Shown: piece after piece, positions 34,780 to 43,571 of the stretch
Position numbering within the stretch: position 1 is the stretch's first letter
How the letters are laid out: each line of letters starts with the position of its first letter
Program-made: the position numbers and the translations under genes
NCBI RefSeq assembly: GCF_963666195.1
Contig: NZ_OY762653.1
Coordinates: 744,001 to 808,000, forward strand
From: Trichococcus shcherbakoviae
Lineage (GTDB): Bacteria; Bacillota; Bacilli; Lactobacillales; Aerococcaceae
Direction of reading: 5' to 3'
DNA length: 64,000 bases
The notes under the pieces: generated by a model
Database searches by the model: none
Told to the model about the DNA's origin: nothing
What the model saw: the letters and a program-made list of their open reading frames with translations, nothing else

Positions 34780-35027
34780 TTTCCCTCCTCGAACGTAACT
34801 TCGATCATCTCAGCATCTTTTTTGCGTATCGATAATTCATATCCGCGCACCATCACTTGGATCGGATCGCCCAATGGAGCGACTTTTCTGACATAAATGG
34901 CAGTGCCTTTCGTGATGCCCATATCCATCAATCTTCTGCGGGTAGCGCCTTGTCCTGTTATCTTGTTCACAATCGCGCTTACGCCGATCGGCAAGTCCCT
35001 TACATTCGTCAAAATCGTCCCCTCCAT
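34776..35027 (-). CDS. feoA: Ferrous iron transport protein A
   Basis: 83 residues, an SH3-like domain (LPIGVSAIVNKITGQGATRRRLMDMGITKGTAIYVRKVAPLGDPIQVMVRGYELSIR region). It is thought to help FeoB at the membrane. It is the first gene of feoA-feoB-Cys-rich protein and has a Fur-like palindrome about 35-50 bases upstream of its start. Confidence 0.94.
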   Translation of the reverse strand: MEGTILTNVRDLPIGVSAIVNKITGQGATRRRLMDMGITKGTAIYVRKVAPLGDPIQVMVRGYELSIRKKDAEMIEVTFEEGK

Positions 35028-35059
35028 TCTTTCAGCAATAGTAATTTCCCGACACTAAT

Positions 35060-35074
35060 TGAGAACCATTCTCA
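35060..35074. promoter_or_regulatory. Fur-like operator of feo operon
   Basis: TGAGAACCATTCTCA is a 7-1-7-type inverted repeat, reading TGAGAATGGTTCTCA on the minus strand. It is close to the Firmicute Fur box TGATAATnATTATCA and lies directly upstream of feoA. PerR or another Fur-family member could also use it. Confidence 0.65.
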
Positions 35075-35182
35075 TTAAGTCATAGCTTAAGGCATAGACG
35101 CCTTCGGGTCAAGATAATTCGTGCATTTTTACTTATTTTTTTTCATCAGTAATGCGTGGATGCATCAGGCTCATAAGGGTTT

Positions 35183-35224
35183 GAAAAAAAAAAAGCACGG
35201 AAGAAGTCAACTTCTCCCGTGCTT
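35183..35224 (-). terminator. Terminator of AI-2E-like gene
   Basis: AAGCACGG and CCGTGCTT arms with AGAAGT/ACTTCT inner pairing, then eleven T's on the minus strand. Confidence 0.9.
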
Positions 35225-35242
35225 GTGAAATGTTGTCTTTTT

Positions 35243-35740
35243 TCAGCGACGATGTTTGTCATAATTGTTTCGGCTGACACTCGAGACTTCCAAAACGGCC
35301 TTGATCACGACCGCGACCACTGCTCCCAGAACGGCTCCGATTGGTCCGAACAAGAGGATACAAACAACTGTCGCTAGAAACGTGTACAGCGGCCGGATGC
35401 CGAGTTCCTTGCCGGTAATGAACGGCTCCGCAATCTGACGAACAACCACAAGAATGATGTACAGCAGTCCGATTTGCCAAGCCAACGTTGTGTTCCCGAG
35501 CAGCAGATGGATCACCGCCCAAGGGATCATTACCATCCCGCTCCCCAGAATCGGGATGAGATCGAAAACCGCGATTCCCAAAGCCTTCAGGAACCAAAAA
35601 TCGATGCCGAAGTACACGAATCCCAGACACAACAGGACAAAACTGATTGTAGCAAGCTTGATCGCCGATATGATGTATCCCTTCAAGCCCTTTCCGGTTG
35701 CGTTGATGATTTCTTTGATATAATAGCTGATCGTATCCAA
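35243..35740 (-). CDS. Short AI-2E family membrane protein
   Basis: 165 residues if begun at TTG 35740, which has GAGGGG five bases upstream and a TATACT -10 box about 25 bases before it. The frame extends to 35857 but the -10 box lies inside that extension. The sequence matches the second half of AI-2E transporters: ALGIAVFDLIPILGSGMVMIPWAVIHLLLGN, IAEPFITGKELGIRPLYTFLATVVC and GPIGAVLGAVVAVVIK. Full-length members have 330-370 residues, so this is a half-length form, either a natural short variant or a remnant. The function is unknown. Confidence 0.7.
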   Translation of the reverse strand: MDTISYYIKEIINATGKGLKGYIISAIKLATISFVLLCLGFVYFGIDFWFLKALGIAVFDLIPILGSGMVMIPWAVIHLLLGNTTLAWQIGLLYIILVVVRQIAEPFITGKELGIRPLYTFLATVVCILLFGPIGAVLGAVVAVVIKAVLEVSSVSRNNYDKHRR

Positions 35741-35924
35741 TGCGACCCCTCGCTTTCTCTTTATGAATTCAGTATACACGCCTGTGCGCCTGCCCGTCAT
35801 CGGGCATTGGTCGGATTCTTTCGTCCTCTGCGCAAAGCAACTGATGGCGGATGCCATCAGGATAGTACTATGATAAAATGATATAGGAAACAGACACTGA
35901 TTACACGCGAAAACACTTGGGAAA

Positions 35925-36040
35925 AGCGGTCCAAGCCCGCTCTGCCTCGAAAGAAATTTAGGAAATCTGCCCCTGAATGAGCATCGTAGAGCGCAATGGG
36001 TCAGATTTATCTAATTTCCGAGAGGCAGGCTTGGACCGCT
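35925..36040. repeat. 116-bp imperfect palindrome
   Basis: AGCGGTCCAAGCC at 35925 pairs with GGCTTGGACCGCT ending at 36040. Pairing continues inward with small bulges (TGCCTC/GAGGCA, AAATCTG/CAGATTT, CCC/GGG) for about 50 bases per arm. It lies between the divergent AI-2E-like gene and mvaA, and has no ORF or T run. It could be a small MITE-like element or a long RNA hairpin. Confidence 0.75.
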
Positions 36041-36150
36041 AGACATCTTTTGGGGCGCAGAGCATACTGTAAATATGTGAGATGCCTATTGTGATGCACT
36101 TCTAACATTAACAATTGTTATATATTTCAGCCATAATTAAGGAGCATAAA

Positions 36151-37455
36151 ATGGAATCCAACTATCTTCAGAAATTTTACGACAAAACACCACCCGAAAG
36201 AATCTCTGCCTTGCACGCGGCCGGCCTCCTGAATGAAGAAGCGACAGCCAAGCTTCATTCAGGATTAAGCTTGCCGCAGGAAATCGCCGACAACATGATT
36301 GAAAACCAATTGAGCACGTACGACTTGCCCTACGGTGTCGCCTTAAACTTTTTGATTGACGGAAAAGACTATATCGTCCCGATGGCCATCGAAGAGCCTT
36401 CCGTCATTGCTGCGGCCAGCGCGGGAGCGAAAATCATCGCCAAGGCGGGCGGATTCCGGACGACGATCCAGAAACGGGTCATGATCGGCCAGGTTGCCTT
36501 AAAAAATATCCTTGACAGCGATGCTGCTGAACAACTGATCCTTTCGCATCGGGATGAAATCCTGGAGGCGGCCAATGCTGCCCACCCTTCCATCGTGAAA
36601 CGTGGCGGTGGAGCTCGCCGCATCAGCGTAAGGTACTTGGCCGCCGTTCCCGATGAAGGAATTCCGGCGTTTCTTGTTGTCCATCTCCATGTCGAGACGT
36701 TGGAGGCGATGGGGGCTAACATCATCAATACAATGATGGAAGGCGTCATCCCTTACTTGGAGCGTTTGACCGGCGGCGAAGCTTTGATGGGAATCCTGAC
36801 CAATTACGCGACCGACTGCTTGGCGACCGCCGAATGTCGGATACCATCAAGTCTCTTGGGCAGAGGAAGTCTTTCCGGTGATGAAGTGCGCGACCGATTG
36901 ATTGAAGCCTATCAGTTTGCCTACGTCGATCCTTATCGCGCCGTCACCAATAACAAAGGCATCATGAACGGCATCGACGCCATCGTGCTGGCATCCGGAA
37001 ACGACTGGCGCGCCATTTCTGCTGGAGCGCATGCCTACGCCTCCCGCAGCGGACAGTACCGTTCGCTGACAACCTGGAAAAAAGCGGAAAATGGAGATCT
37101 GCTCGGAAGTCTGACGTTGCCGTTGCCGATCGGAGCTGTGGGCGGATCCATCAACTTCCACCCTGCCGCGAAAATGACGAAAGAAATTCTCGGCTACCGT
37201 TCGGCATCCGAACTAGAGTCCATCATCGCATCGGTCGGACTGGCGCAAAATTTCTCCGCCATCAAAGCGCTGGTGACGGAAGGCATCCAAAAAGGACATA
37301 TGGGTCTGCATTCGCGTTCCTTGGCAATCAGCGCTGGCGCGGTCGGTAAAGAAATCGAACAGCTTTCAGAGCGGCTTAAAGGCGAAAAAAATATGAATTT
37401 GGCGACAGCACAGACACTTTTGGCGCAAATCCGCGGTGCGGATGCAGTCGATTGA
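36151..37455 (+). CDS. mvaA: Hydroxymethylglutaryl-CoA reductase, class II
   Basis: 434 residues from ATG at 36151 (AAGGAG six bases upstream); an earlier start in the frame at 36115 is not supported. Class II marks include ENQLSTYDLPYGVALNFLIDG and EEPSVIAAASAGAKI (catalytic Glu region), ETLEAMGANIINTM (the DAMG-type segment), the nucleotide-binding region around NDWRAISAGAHAYA and GHMGLHSR with the catalytic His. It reduces HMG-CoA to mevalonate for isoprenoid supply. In Enterococcus this domain is fused to thiolase as MvaE; here the two are separate genes. Confidence 0.94.
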   Translation: MESNYLQKFYDKTPPERISALHAAGLLNEEATAKLHSGLSLPQEIADNMIENQLSTYDLPYGVALNFLIDGKDYIVPMAIEEPSVIAAASAGAKIIAKAGGFRTTIQKRVMIGQVALKNILDSDAAEQLILSHRDEILEAANAAHPSIVKRGGGARRISVRYLAAVPDEGIPAFLVVHLHVETLEAMGANIINTMMEGVIPYLERLTGGEALMGILTNYATDCLATAECRIPSSLLGRGSLSGDEVRDRLIEAYQFAYVDPYRAVTNNKGIMNGIDAIVLASGNDWRAISAGAHAYASRSGQYRSLTTWKKAENGDLLGSLTLPLPIGAVGGSINFHPAAKMTKEILGYRSASELESIIASVGLAQNFSAIKALVTEGIQKGHMGLHSRSLAISAGAVGKEIEQLSERLKGEKNMNLATAQTLLAQIRGADAVD

Positions 37456-37518
37456 GTCACAACAAGATCGATGGCGGAGGGTTCCAGAGCGAGCTGCCGG
37501 GCTGGATTCCCGTTTTTC

Positions 37519-37645
37519 CTCCGGTGAGGCTCTCCTCGCCGGAGTAGAGGTACCGGATTTTGTTTTATTCTCCGGTCACGGCGGCCTCACCGGAGTACAA
37601 GGCCGAAATTCGTTTCACCTCCGGCCAAGGCCGGCTTGTCCGGAG
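37519..37645. repeat. Hairpin array, family B, copy 2
   Basis: Three units begin at 37519, 37570 and 37619 (pitch 51 and 49 bp), each CTCCGG...CCGGAG with a 12-15 base loop. A degenerate unit may precede at about 37470. The array fills the 3'-3' gap between mvaA and mvaS and resembles 1531-1657 in stem, loop length and pitch. Confidence 0.75.
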
Positions 37646-37673
37646 GTGCCGGCCGCCAGAACCATTAAAAATC

Positions 37674-37720
37674 AAAAACAGCACACCGTCCACCAGTTGT
37701 CTGCCTGACGGTGTGCTGTC
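37674..37720. terminator. Terminator between mvaA and mvaS
   Basis: ACAGCACACCGTC and GACGGTGTGCTGT arms with a 16-base loop. The A run on the left makes it best suited to minus-strand mvaS. Confidence 0.85.
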
Positions 37721-37733
37721 TTCATTCATGCGA

Positions 37734-38906
37734 TCATCTGGCTTTGTTCAGATAGATGCGTTTGTTGTTTTCCATTCCTTCAATACAGATAGTCGCAGGA
37801 TCTGCATCCACATCTAATTCGATGCTTGAACCATCAATCGGCAAAACACGAGAAAAGATCTCTTCATATTCTTTGACGCTCACTTCTGTCCGTCCCGCGA
37901 ACATTTTCCCGTGCTCAGCCGCGGTCAAAACCGCTTTGAACCCTTCTTGAAGCGTGACCGAGAAGAACTCACCGACCGCTCCGGAGCCGTAACTGAAGAG
38001 TCCGATTTTATCGCCCGCCTTCAGGTCATCGGAAAGTTCCAGCAGGGACAGCAGACTCAGATACAAGGATCCCGTATAAATATTGCCGACGATTTTGTTG
38101 TAGACAGTGCTGGTTTGGTAATGCGCTGCAAGACGTTCGCGGTCTGCTTCGGAACCTTCATTCAGCACTTCGCGCAGAGCTTTCATGCCCATTTTCGTGT
38201 AAGGCAGATGGAAACAGATGGCTCCGAAGTCAGCCAATGTGGCGCCGTATTTCGCTTTGAAGTCTTCCCAAACGTTCACGAAGAACGAAATGTACTGCTC
38301 ATTTGAATATTTACCGTCGACAAAAGCCGTTTCCGAGTAGATGGGTCTCCAAAAATCCATCACATCGGCGGTCAGATAGCTGCTTTCGTTCTCCAGCGCG
38401 AGGATGCGCGGTTCCTTGCTGATGATCATGGCGACTGCACCAGCACCCTGCGTCACTTCGCCAGCCGTACCGATTCCATAGCGGGAAATGTCCGAACCGA
38501 GCACCAATACACGGCTTTCCGGATTCAAGGCGATATGCCCTTTCGCCAGTTGGATGCCGGCAGTCGCTCCATAGCACGCCTGCTTCAATTCGATGCAACG
38601 GGCATGTTCCTGGATTCCAAGCAGATCATGCACGTAGACAGCCCCTGATTTCGAATTGTCGATGCCGGATTCCGTTCCGAAAATGACCAAGTCGATTTTC
38701 TCCAGATCCTCTTTATCAATGATGCGCAATGCGGCATTAGCGGCTAACGTAACGGCATCCTGCGTGATGGGCGCGACAGCCATCTTTTCTTGCCCGATGC
38801 CGATCGTATATTTGGCCGGATCCACTCCTCTAGCCTCCGCCAATTTTTCCATATCCACAAAGAAGTGCGGCGCATAAAAGCCAATCTTATCTATCCCAAT
38901 CTTCAC
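37734..38906 (-). CDS. mvaS: Hydroxymethylglutaryl-CoA synthase
   Basis: 390 residues, thiolase-fold. KIGIDKIGFYAPHFFVDME is the usual N-terminus, IELKQACYGATAGIQLA carries the nucleophile Cys (about 111), and AICFHLPYTKMGMKAL and GLFSYGSGAVGEFFSV carry the conserved His and Ser/Gly segments. It condenses acetoacetyl-CoA with acetyl-CoA. It lies between mvaA and the thiolase gene in the opposite orientation, so the three upper mevalonate genes form a cluster but not one operon. Confidence 0.96.
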   Translation of the reverse strand: MKIGIDKIGFYAPHFFVDMEKLAEARGVDPAKYTIGIGQEKMAVAPITQDAVTLAANAALRIIDKEDLEKIDLVIFGTESGIDNSKSGAVYVHDLLGIQEHARCIELKQACYGATAGIQLAKGHIALNPESRVLVLGSDISRYGIGTAGEVTQGAGAVAMIISKEPRILALENESSYLTADVMDFWRPIYSETAFVDGKYSNEQYISFFVNVWEDFKAKYGATLADFGAICFHLPYTKMGMKALREVLNEGSEADRERLAAHYQTSTVYNKIVGNIYTGSLYLSLLSLLELSDDLKAGDKIGLFSYGSGAVGEFFSVTLQEGFKAVLTAAEHGKMFAGRTEVSVKEYEEIFSRVLPIDGSSIELDVDADPATICIEGMENNKRIYLNKAR

Positions 38907-39165
38907 ATCAATTACCCCTTATTGTTCATATATATAACATTTTTGATGCCTCTCATCCCAAATGATAGACCAGACCGCACAAAAAAACAACCTCGGGCCA
39001 TCCAAATTAAGGATATCTTAGAAATCTGATATTTAAAAATTGCGTTCTGTTTGTAATTCTTTACTAATTCTTATATGCTAAAGTGCACTGATTATCGTAA
39101 AATAAGAGATACACCGTGTGGAGGAACAGCTTTCCACATCAATGAACGTAAAAAGGAGACATTCA

Positions 39166-40347
39166 ATGGAAGAAGTCGTAATTGTCAGTGCTGCCAGAAC
39201 CCCCATCGGTTCATTCGGAGGCAGCCTCAAAAATTGTAACGCAGTGGAGCTGGGGAAAACGGCCACAGAAGCTGCGTTGAATCGCGCCGGCTTATCCCCC
39301 GATGAAGTGGATTCCGTCATTTTCGGGAACGTCCTGCAGGCAGGCATCGGCCAGAACACGGCACGGCAAATCGCTGTTGCTGCCGGGATCTCCTATGAAA
39401 AAACAGCCATGACGATAAACGAAGTCTGCGGCTCCGGATTGAAAGCAATCATCCTGGCGAGCCAAGCTATCCGTCTCGGCGATGCCAGAACAGTGGTCGT
39501 CGGAGGAACCGAAAGCATGTCGCAGGCCCCTTATCTCTTACCGAACCAACGTTGGGGCAGCAAACTCGGCGACATCAACACCATCGACAGCCTCGTGCAC
39601 GACGGCCTGACGGATGCCTTTGATCAGCAGCATATGGGCATCACGGCCGAAACGGTGGCAGAAAGATTCCAAGTGAGCCGTGAAGAGCAGGACGCTTTCG
39701 CGCTGCATTCGCAACAAAAAGCGGCCGCTGCTCAAGCAGCCGGCTACTTCAATCAAGAGATTGCGCCTATCATCCTCATAGACCGCAAGAACCAGCAGAA
39801 GGTCGTAGCCGAGGATGAATACATCCGCAAAGACGCTACTATCGAAAGCTTGGGCAAATTAAGGCCGGCCTTCCAAAAGAACGGCACGGTGACTGCCGGA
39901 AACGCATCCGGAATCAATGACGGAGCGGCAGCCTTGGTGCTGATGTCGAAGTCGGAGGCCGAAGCGAAAGGCGTCCCTTATCTGGCCACAATCAAAGGTT
40001 ATGCCGAAACAGGGATCGATCCTGCCATCATGGGATACGCGCCTTACTATGCCATCAAGCAAGTATTGTCCAAAACCGGATTGCTTGCAGATGACATCGA
40101 CCTTTTCGAATTGAACGAAGCGTTCGCATCCCAGAGCATCGCCGTAATCAGGGATTTGGGCTTGCCTGAGGAAAAAATCAATATTAGCGGAGGCGCCATC
40201 GCCTTGGGACATCCTATCGGCGCATCCGGATCTCGCATTCTGGTGACTCTGCTGCATGCGTTGGAACGGACTGATACGAAGCTCGGACTCGCCTCCCTTT
40301 GCATCGGTGGCGGAATGGGCATCGCCATGATCGTTGAGCGCCCTTGA
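39166..40347 (+). CDS. Acetyl-CoA acetyltransferase (thiolase)
   Basis: 393 residues from MEEVVIVSAARTPIGSFGG (39166, AAAAGGAG ahead). Cys in NEVCGSGLKAIILA is the acyl acceptor, and LGHPIGASGSRILV (His) and SLCIGGGMGIAM (second Cys) complete the active site. It makes acetoacetyl-CoA from two acetyl-CoA and would feed MvaS next door. It is transcribed divergently from mvaS across a 260-base gap. Confidence 0.95.
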   Translation: MEEVVIVSAARTPIGSFGGSLKNCNAVELGKTATEAALNRAGLSPDEVDSVIFGNVLQAGIGQNTARQIAVAAGISYEKTAMTINEVCGSGLKAIILASQAIRLGDARTVVVGGTESMSQAPYLLPNQRWGSKLGDINTIDSLVHDGLTDAFDQQHMGITAETVAERFQVSREEQDAFALHSQQKAAAAQAAGYFNQEIAPIILIDRKNQQKVVAEDEYIRKDATIESLGKLRPAFQKNGTVTAGNASGINDGAAALVLMSKSEAEAKGVPYLATIKGYAETGIDPAIMGYAPYYAIKQVLSKTGLLADDIDLFELNEAFASQSIAVIRDLGLPEEKINISGGAIALGHPIGASGSRILVTLLHALERTDTKLGLASLCIGGGMGIAMIVERP

Positions 40348-40370
40348 ACTGTTTTTGACCGCACACAATC

Positions 40371-40406
40371 ACTCCCCGTCATTTGATTTTGACAGGGGAG
40401 TTTTTT
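40371..40406 (+). terminator. Terminator of thiolase gene
   Basis: ACTCCCC and GGGGAGT arms with GTCA/TGAC inside, then six T's. Confidence 0.88.
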
Positions 40407-40448
40407 CATAAAAAAGAGCGTCAGAAAAACGCGCATTTCGATATGTTA

Positions 40449-40477
40449 TTGAGTTTTCAACAAAAATGTGGCATACT
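40449..40477 (+). promoter_or_regulatory. thrC promoter
   Basis: TTGAGT (40449-40454), a 17-base spacer and CATACT (40472-40477), about 55 bases before the start codon. Confidence 0.65.
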
Positions 40478-40532
40478 CTTTATGAGAAATTTTTAATTTA
40501 AAAATGAGAATAATGTAGAGGAGACTGAATCC

Positions 40533-42020
40533 GTGACGACCTATCATAGCACAAGAAATTCAGAAAAAACACTGACGGCTTCACAAGCAATATTACAAGG
40601 GATAGCGCCAGACGGCGGATTGTACGTGCCCGATCACATTCCGGCTTTGGACATCGCATTGGATCGCCTGCCCGACATGACTTATCAAGAATTAGCTTAC
40701 GATGTGATGAAGAAATTCTTCGACGACTTCACTGAGGAAGAATTGAAACATTGCGTCAATGCAGCCTACGACGACAAATTTGATGACTCCAGCATCGTTC
40801 CGTTAGTGAAAGCCGGCGGAAACCACTATCTGGAATTGTTCCACGGACCGACCATCGCCTTCAAAGACATGGCCCTTTCGATCCTGCCTTACTTGATGAC
40901 GACTTCCGCCAAAAAGAACGGCAGCACGAAAGAAATCGTAATCCTGACAGCGACTTCTGGTGACACCGGAAAAGCGGCACTTGACGGATTCGCTGATGTG
41001 CCGAACACACGCATCATCGTGTTCTATCCTAAGAACGGCGTCAGCGCCATCCAGGAAAAACAGATGGTGACACAAAAAGGCGACAACACCTCTGTTGTGG
41101 CCATCGAAGGAAACTTCGATGACGCACAGACGAACGTCAAAAACATGTTCGGAAACGCAGACTTGGCGGCACGTTTGGACGCAGCAGGATTCCAATTCTC
41201 TTCTGCGAACTCCATCAACATCGGCCGTCTGATTCCGCAAGTGGTCTATTACGTCTACGCTTACGGCCAAATGGTGAAACAAGGTGCCATCGCTGCCGGA
41301 GAGCCGATGAACGTCGTAGTTCCTACCGGCAACTTCGGGAACATCTTGGCTGCCTACTTCGCTAAGCAAATGGGCTTGCCGATCCAAAAACTGATCATCG
41401 CTTCAAACGAGAACAAAGTCTTGGTCGATTTCTTCGATACCGGCGCATATGATCGCAACCGCGACTTCATTTTGACGACTTCCCCATCCATGGATATCCT
41501 GGTCTCCAGCAACTTGGAGCGTCTGTTGTACCTGATGGCCGACGAAAGTACGGAATCAGTCCAAACTTTCATGGATCAATTGAAGGAAATCGGTCGCTAC
41601 GAAGTGACGGAAGCAATGAAAGAAAAAGCGAAAGATTTCTATGCGGACTACGCGACTGAAGAAGAAGTGGCGGCACAGATTGCTGCACTTTATCATGCTG
41701 ATGGCTATGTCATCGACCCGCATACAGCTGTGGCGGCGCATGTCGCAAACACTTATGTAGCCGAAACCGATGATCACACACCGATCATCATCGCATCGAC
41801 TGCCAGCCCGTATAAATTCCCGCAAGCCGTCCTGACTGCCATCGACCCTGAGTTTTCGGATGATTCCATGGAAGAAATGTTGGACCGTCTGAGAGAATTG
41901 AGCGGCGTTGCTTTCCCAGCAGCCATCGAAGAATTATTGCATGCGGAAGTTCGCCACAACACCGTTGTCGCTTCCGACGACATGCAGAAGAGCGTCGAGT
42001 CCATCCTGGGCTTGAACTGA
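40533..42020 (+). CDS. thrC: Threonine synthase
   Basis: 495 residues with a GTG start behind GAGGAG. The N-terminal segment YHSTRNSEKTLTASQAILQGIAPDGGLYVP is that of the longer threonine synthases. PTIAFKDMALSILP holds the PLP Lys, ILTATSGDTGKAALDGF the phosphate loop, and VVPTGNFGNILAAYFAKQMG follows. It converts phosphohomoserine to threonine. No other threonine genes are adjacent. Confidence 0.96.
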   Translation: MTTYHSTRNSEKTLTASQAILQGIAPDGGLYVPDHIPALDIALDRLPDMTYQELAYDVMKKFFDDFTEEELKHCVNAAYDDKFDDSSIVPLVKAGGNHYLELFHGPTIAFKDMALSILPYLMTTSAKKNGSTKEIVILTATSGDTGKAALDGFADVPNTRIIVFYPKNGVSAIQEKQMVTQKGDNTSVVAIEGNFDDAQTNVKNMFGNADLAARLDAAGFQFSSANSINIGRLIPQVVYYVYAYGQMVKQGAIAAGEPMNVVVPTGNFGNILAAYFAKQMGLPIQKLIIASNENKVLVDFFDTGAYDRNRDFILTTSPSMDILVSSNLERLLYLMADESTESVQTFMDQLKEIGRYEVTEAMKEKAKDFYADYATEEEVAAQIAALYHADGYVIDPHTAVAAHVANTYVAETDDHTPIIIASTASPYKFPQAVLTAIDPEFSDDSMEEMLDRLRELSGVAFPAAIEELLHAEVRHNTVVASDDMQKSVESILGLN

Positions 42021-42042
42021 TTCCAGAATGTTTAAAAGCCTA

Positions 42043-42081
42043 GCCGGCGGTCCGGAATGTTTCCGGACTGCCGGCTTTTTT
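42043..42081 (+). terminator. Terminator of thrC
   Basis: GCCGGC.GTCCGGAA and TTCCGGAC.GCCGGC form a 14-15 bp stem followed by six T's. Confidence 0.93.
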
Positions 42082-42100
42082 GCGCGTACTGGCTGCCTTG

Positions 42101-42293
42101 TCGGCTGTTCCGTATTCGTCTGTCTGCAAACAGCCGACAGATTAGATTCCTCTCGGCTGTTCCGCATTCGTCTGTCTGCGAACAGCCGACAGATTGCATT
42201 TCTCTCGACTATTCCGTGTTCGGCTGGCTGCAAACAGCCGACAGATTGTATTTCTCTCGACTGTTCCGCGTTCGGCTGGCTGCGAACAGCCGA
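42101..42293. repeat. Hairpin array, family C (TCGGCTGTT...AACAGCCGA)
   Basis: Four units begin at 42101, 42153, 42205 and 42257, exactly 52 bp apart. Each has a 9-bp stem (in units 3 and 4 the left arm reads TCGACT, partly broken), a 19-base loop and a 15-base spacer with CAGATT. The array lies between the thrC terminator and the yaiI-family gene. Reading frames open through it on both strands are artefacts of the repeat. Confidence 0.85.
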
Positions 42294-42401
42294 CACCAAA
42301 AACAAATCACAGAGATTCGCTTGAGACACCTGAACCAACAAGGATTTTTTTGCCAATTTTTGGTAGAATAAAGACAGAAAGAAACAGAATCGAGGCGCCA
42401 T

Positions 42402-42845
42402 ATGAATATACTGATCGACGGGGATGCTTGCCCCGTAAAAGACATCATCATCGAAGAAGCCATCAAACGCGACATACCGGTCACGATCGTCACCAGCTTT
42501 GCCCACTACTCCAACGCCCCCCACCCCTCCGGAGTGAAGACGGTCTACGTCGATTCCGGTGCCGATGCGGCCGATTTCAAGATCATCCAGCTAGCAAAAA
42601 GAGGCGATCTGCTGGTCACGCAGGACTACGGTTTGGCCTCACTCACTTTGCCGAAGGGACTTACCGTTCTTCATCACAAGGGTTTCGCCTACGATAACAG
42701 CAATATGGAACGGCTGCTTGAAGACCGCTACATGAGCGCCATGGTCCGCAAAAGCGGCAAACGCACAAAAGGCCCGAAACCATTCACGGATGCGGATCGG
42801 CACAAATTCCGGAAACTGCTTATTTCCAAGCTGCAGGAAGATTAA
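42402..42845 (+). CDS. DUF188 family protein (YaiI/YqxD)
   Basis: 147 residues. [20 protein letters not shown] with DGDACPV and [30 protein letters not shown] are the family signatures; the Asp cluster suggests a PIN-like nuclease fold, though the activity is not established. [13 protein letters not shown] is the usual C-terminus. Before the IS607 insertion it probably formed an operon with the HD gene now at 44812. Confidence 0.9.
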   Translation: MNILIDGDACPVKDIIIEEAIKRDIPVTIVTSFAHYSNAPHPSGVKTVYVDSGADAADFKIIQLAKRGDLLVTQDYGLASLTLPKGLTVLHHKGFAYDNSNMERLLEDRYMSAMVRKSGKRTKGPKPFTDADRHKFRKLLISKLQED

Positions 42846-42959
42846 CAGAATCAGGAAAGGGGGTTTTAACAGCCAAAATAAATTTATCTAAATCTCGTTA
42901 AATTTTTGATTTTAGCCACATTTGTTGCTATACTTGCCGTATAGAAAGGAATGTGGCTA

Positions 42960-43571
42960 ATGTATGCAATCGGAAAATTCTCCAAAGCAACTGGGATATC
43001 CACATCGACGTTGAGGCGCTGGGATAGAGAGGACAAATTCAAGCCTGCGTTCGTGTCCGACGGCGGAACCCGGTATTACTCGGACGAACAGCTGAACAAA
43101 ATTTTGGGCAAGACTATGACCACAGGTCAAAGTAAGGTGACCATCGGCTATTGCCGGGTGAGTTCACCCAAGCAAAAGGACGACCTGCGGCGACAGGAGG
43201 AAGACGTAAGAACCTATATGCTGGCTAACGGCTACCAATTCGAAATCGTAACCGACATCGGCAGCGGCATCAACTACAACAACAAAGGGTTGAACGAACT
43301 CCTCGACAGGATCACCGACAATCAGGTAGACAAAATTGTCATCCTACACAAGGACCGTCTGGTTCGTTTTGGTTTTAAACTGATCGAGAACCTCTGCAGA
43401 AAGTATGGCACCATGATAGAAATCATCGACCATACTGAAAAAACCGAAGAACTGGAACTTGTCGAAGACCTCGTTCAGATTGTCACCGTATTCAGTGGCA
43501 GTCTGCAAGGCAAACCCGCAAACAAAGCCAGAAAGATGATTCAGGAGCTGATCCAAGATGATGCTGACTAA
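42960..43571 (+). CDS. tnpA: IS607 TnpA serine recombinase
   Basis: 203 residues from ATG at 42960 (AAAGGA nine bases upstream); the in-frame ATG at 42951 abuts that site. MYAIGKFSKATGISTSTLRRWDREDKFKPAF is a MerR-like HTH, as is usual at the N-terminus of IS607 TnpA. TIGYCRVSSPKQKDDLRRQ carries the nucleophile Ser, and HKDRLVRFGFKLIENL is the resolvase core. It ends overlapping the start of tnpB. It appears intact. Confidence 0.94.
   Translation: MYAIGKFSKATGISTSTLRRWDREDKFKPAFVSDGGTRYYSDEQLNKILGKTMTTGQSKVTIGYCRVSSPKQKDDLRRQEEDVRTYMLANGYQFEIVTDIGSGINYNNKGLNELLDRITDNQVDKIVILHKDRLVRFGFKLIENLCRKYGTMIEIIDHTEKTEELELVEDLVQIVTVFSGSLQGKPANKARKMIQELIQDDAD

Noticed and set aside
42028-42524. Overlapping open frames on both strands across 42.0-42.5 kb
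   Set aside because: They result from a 52-bp repeat without stop codons and show only repeated peptides.
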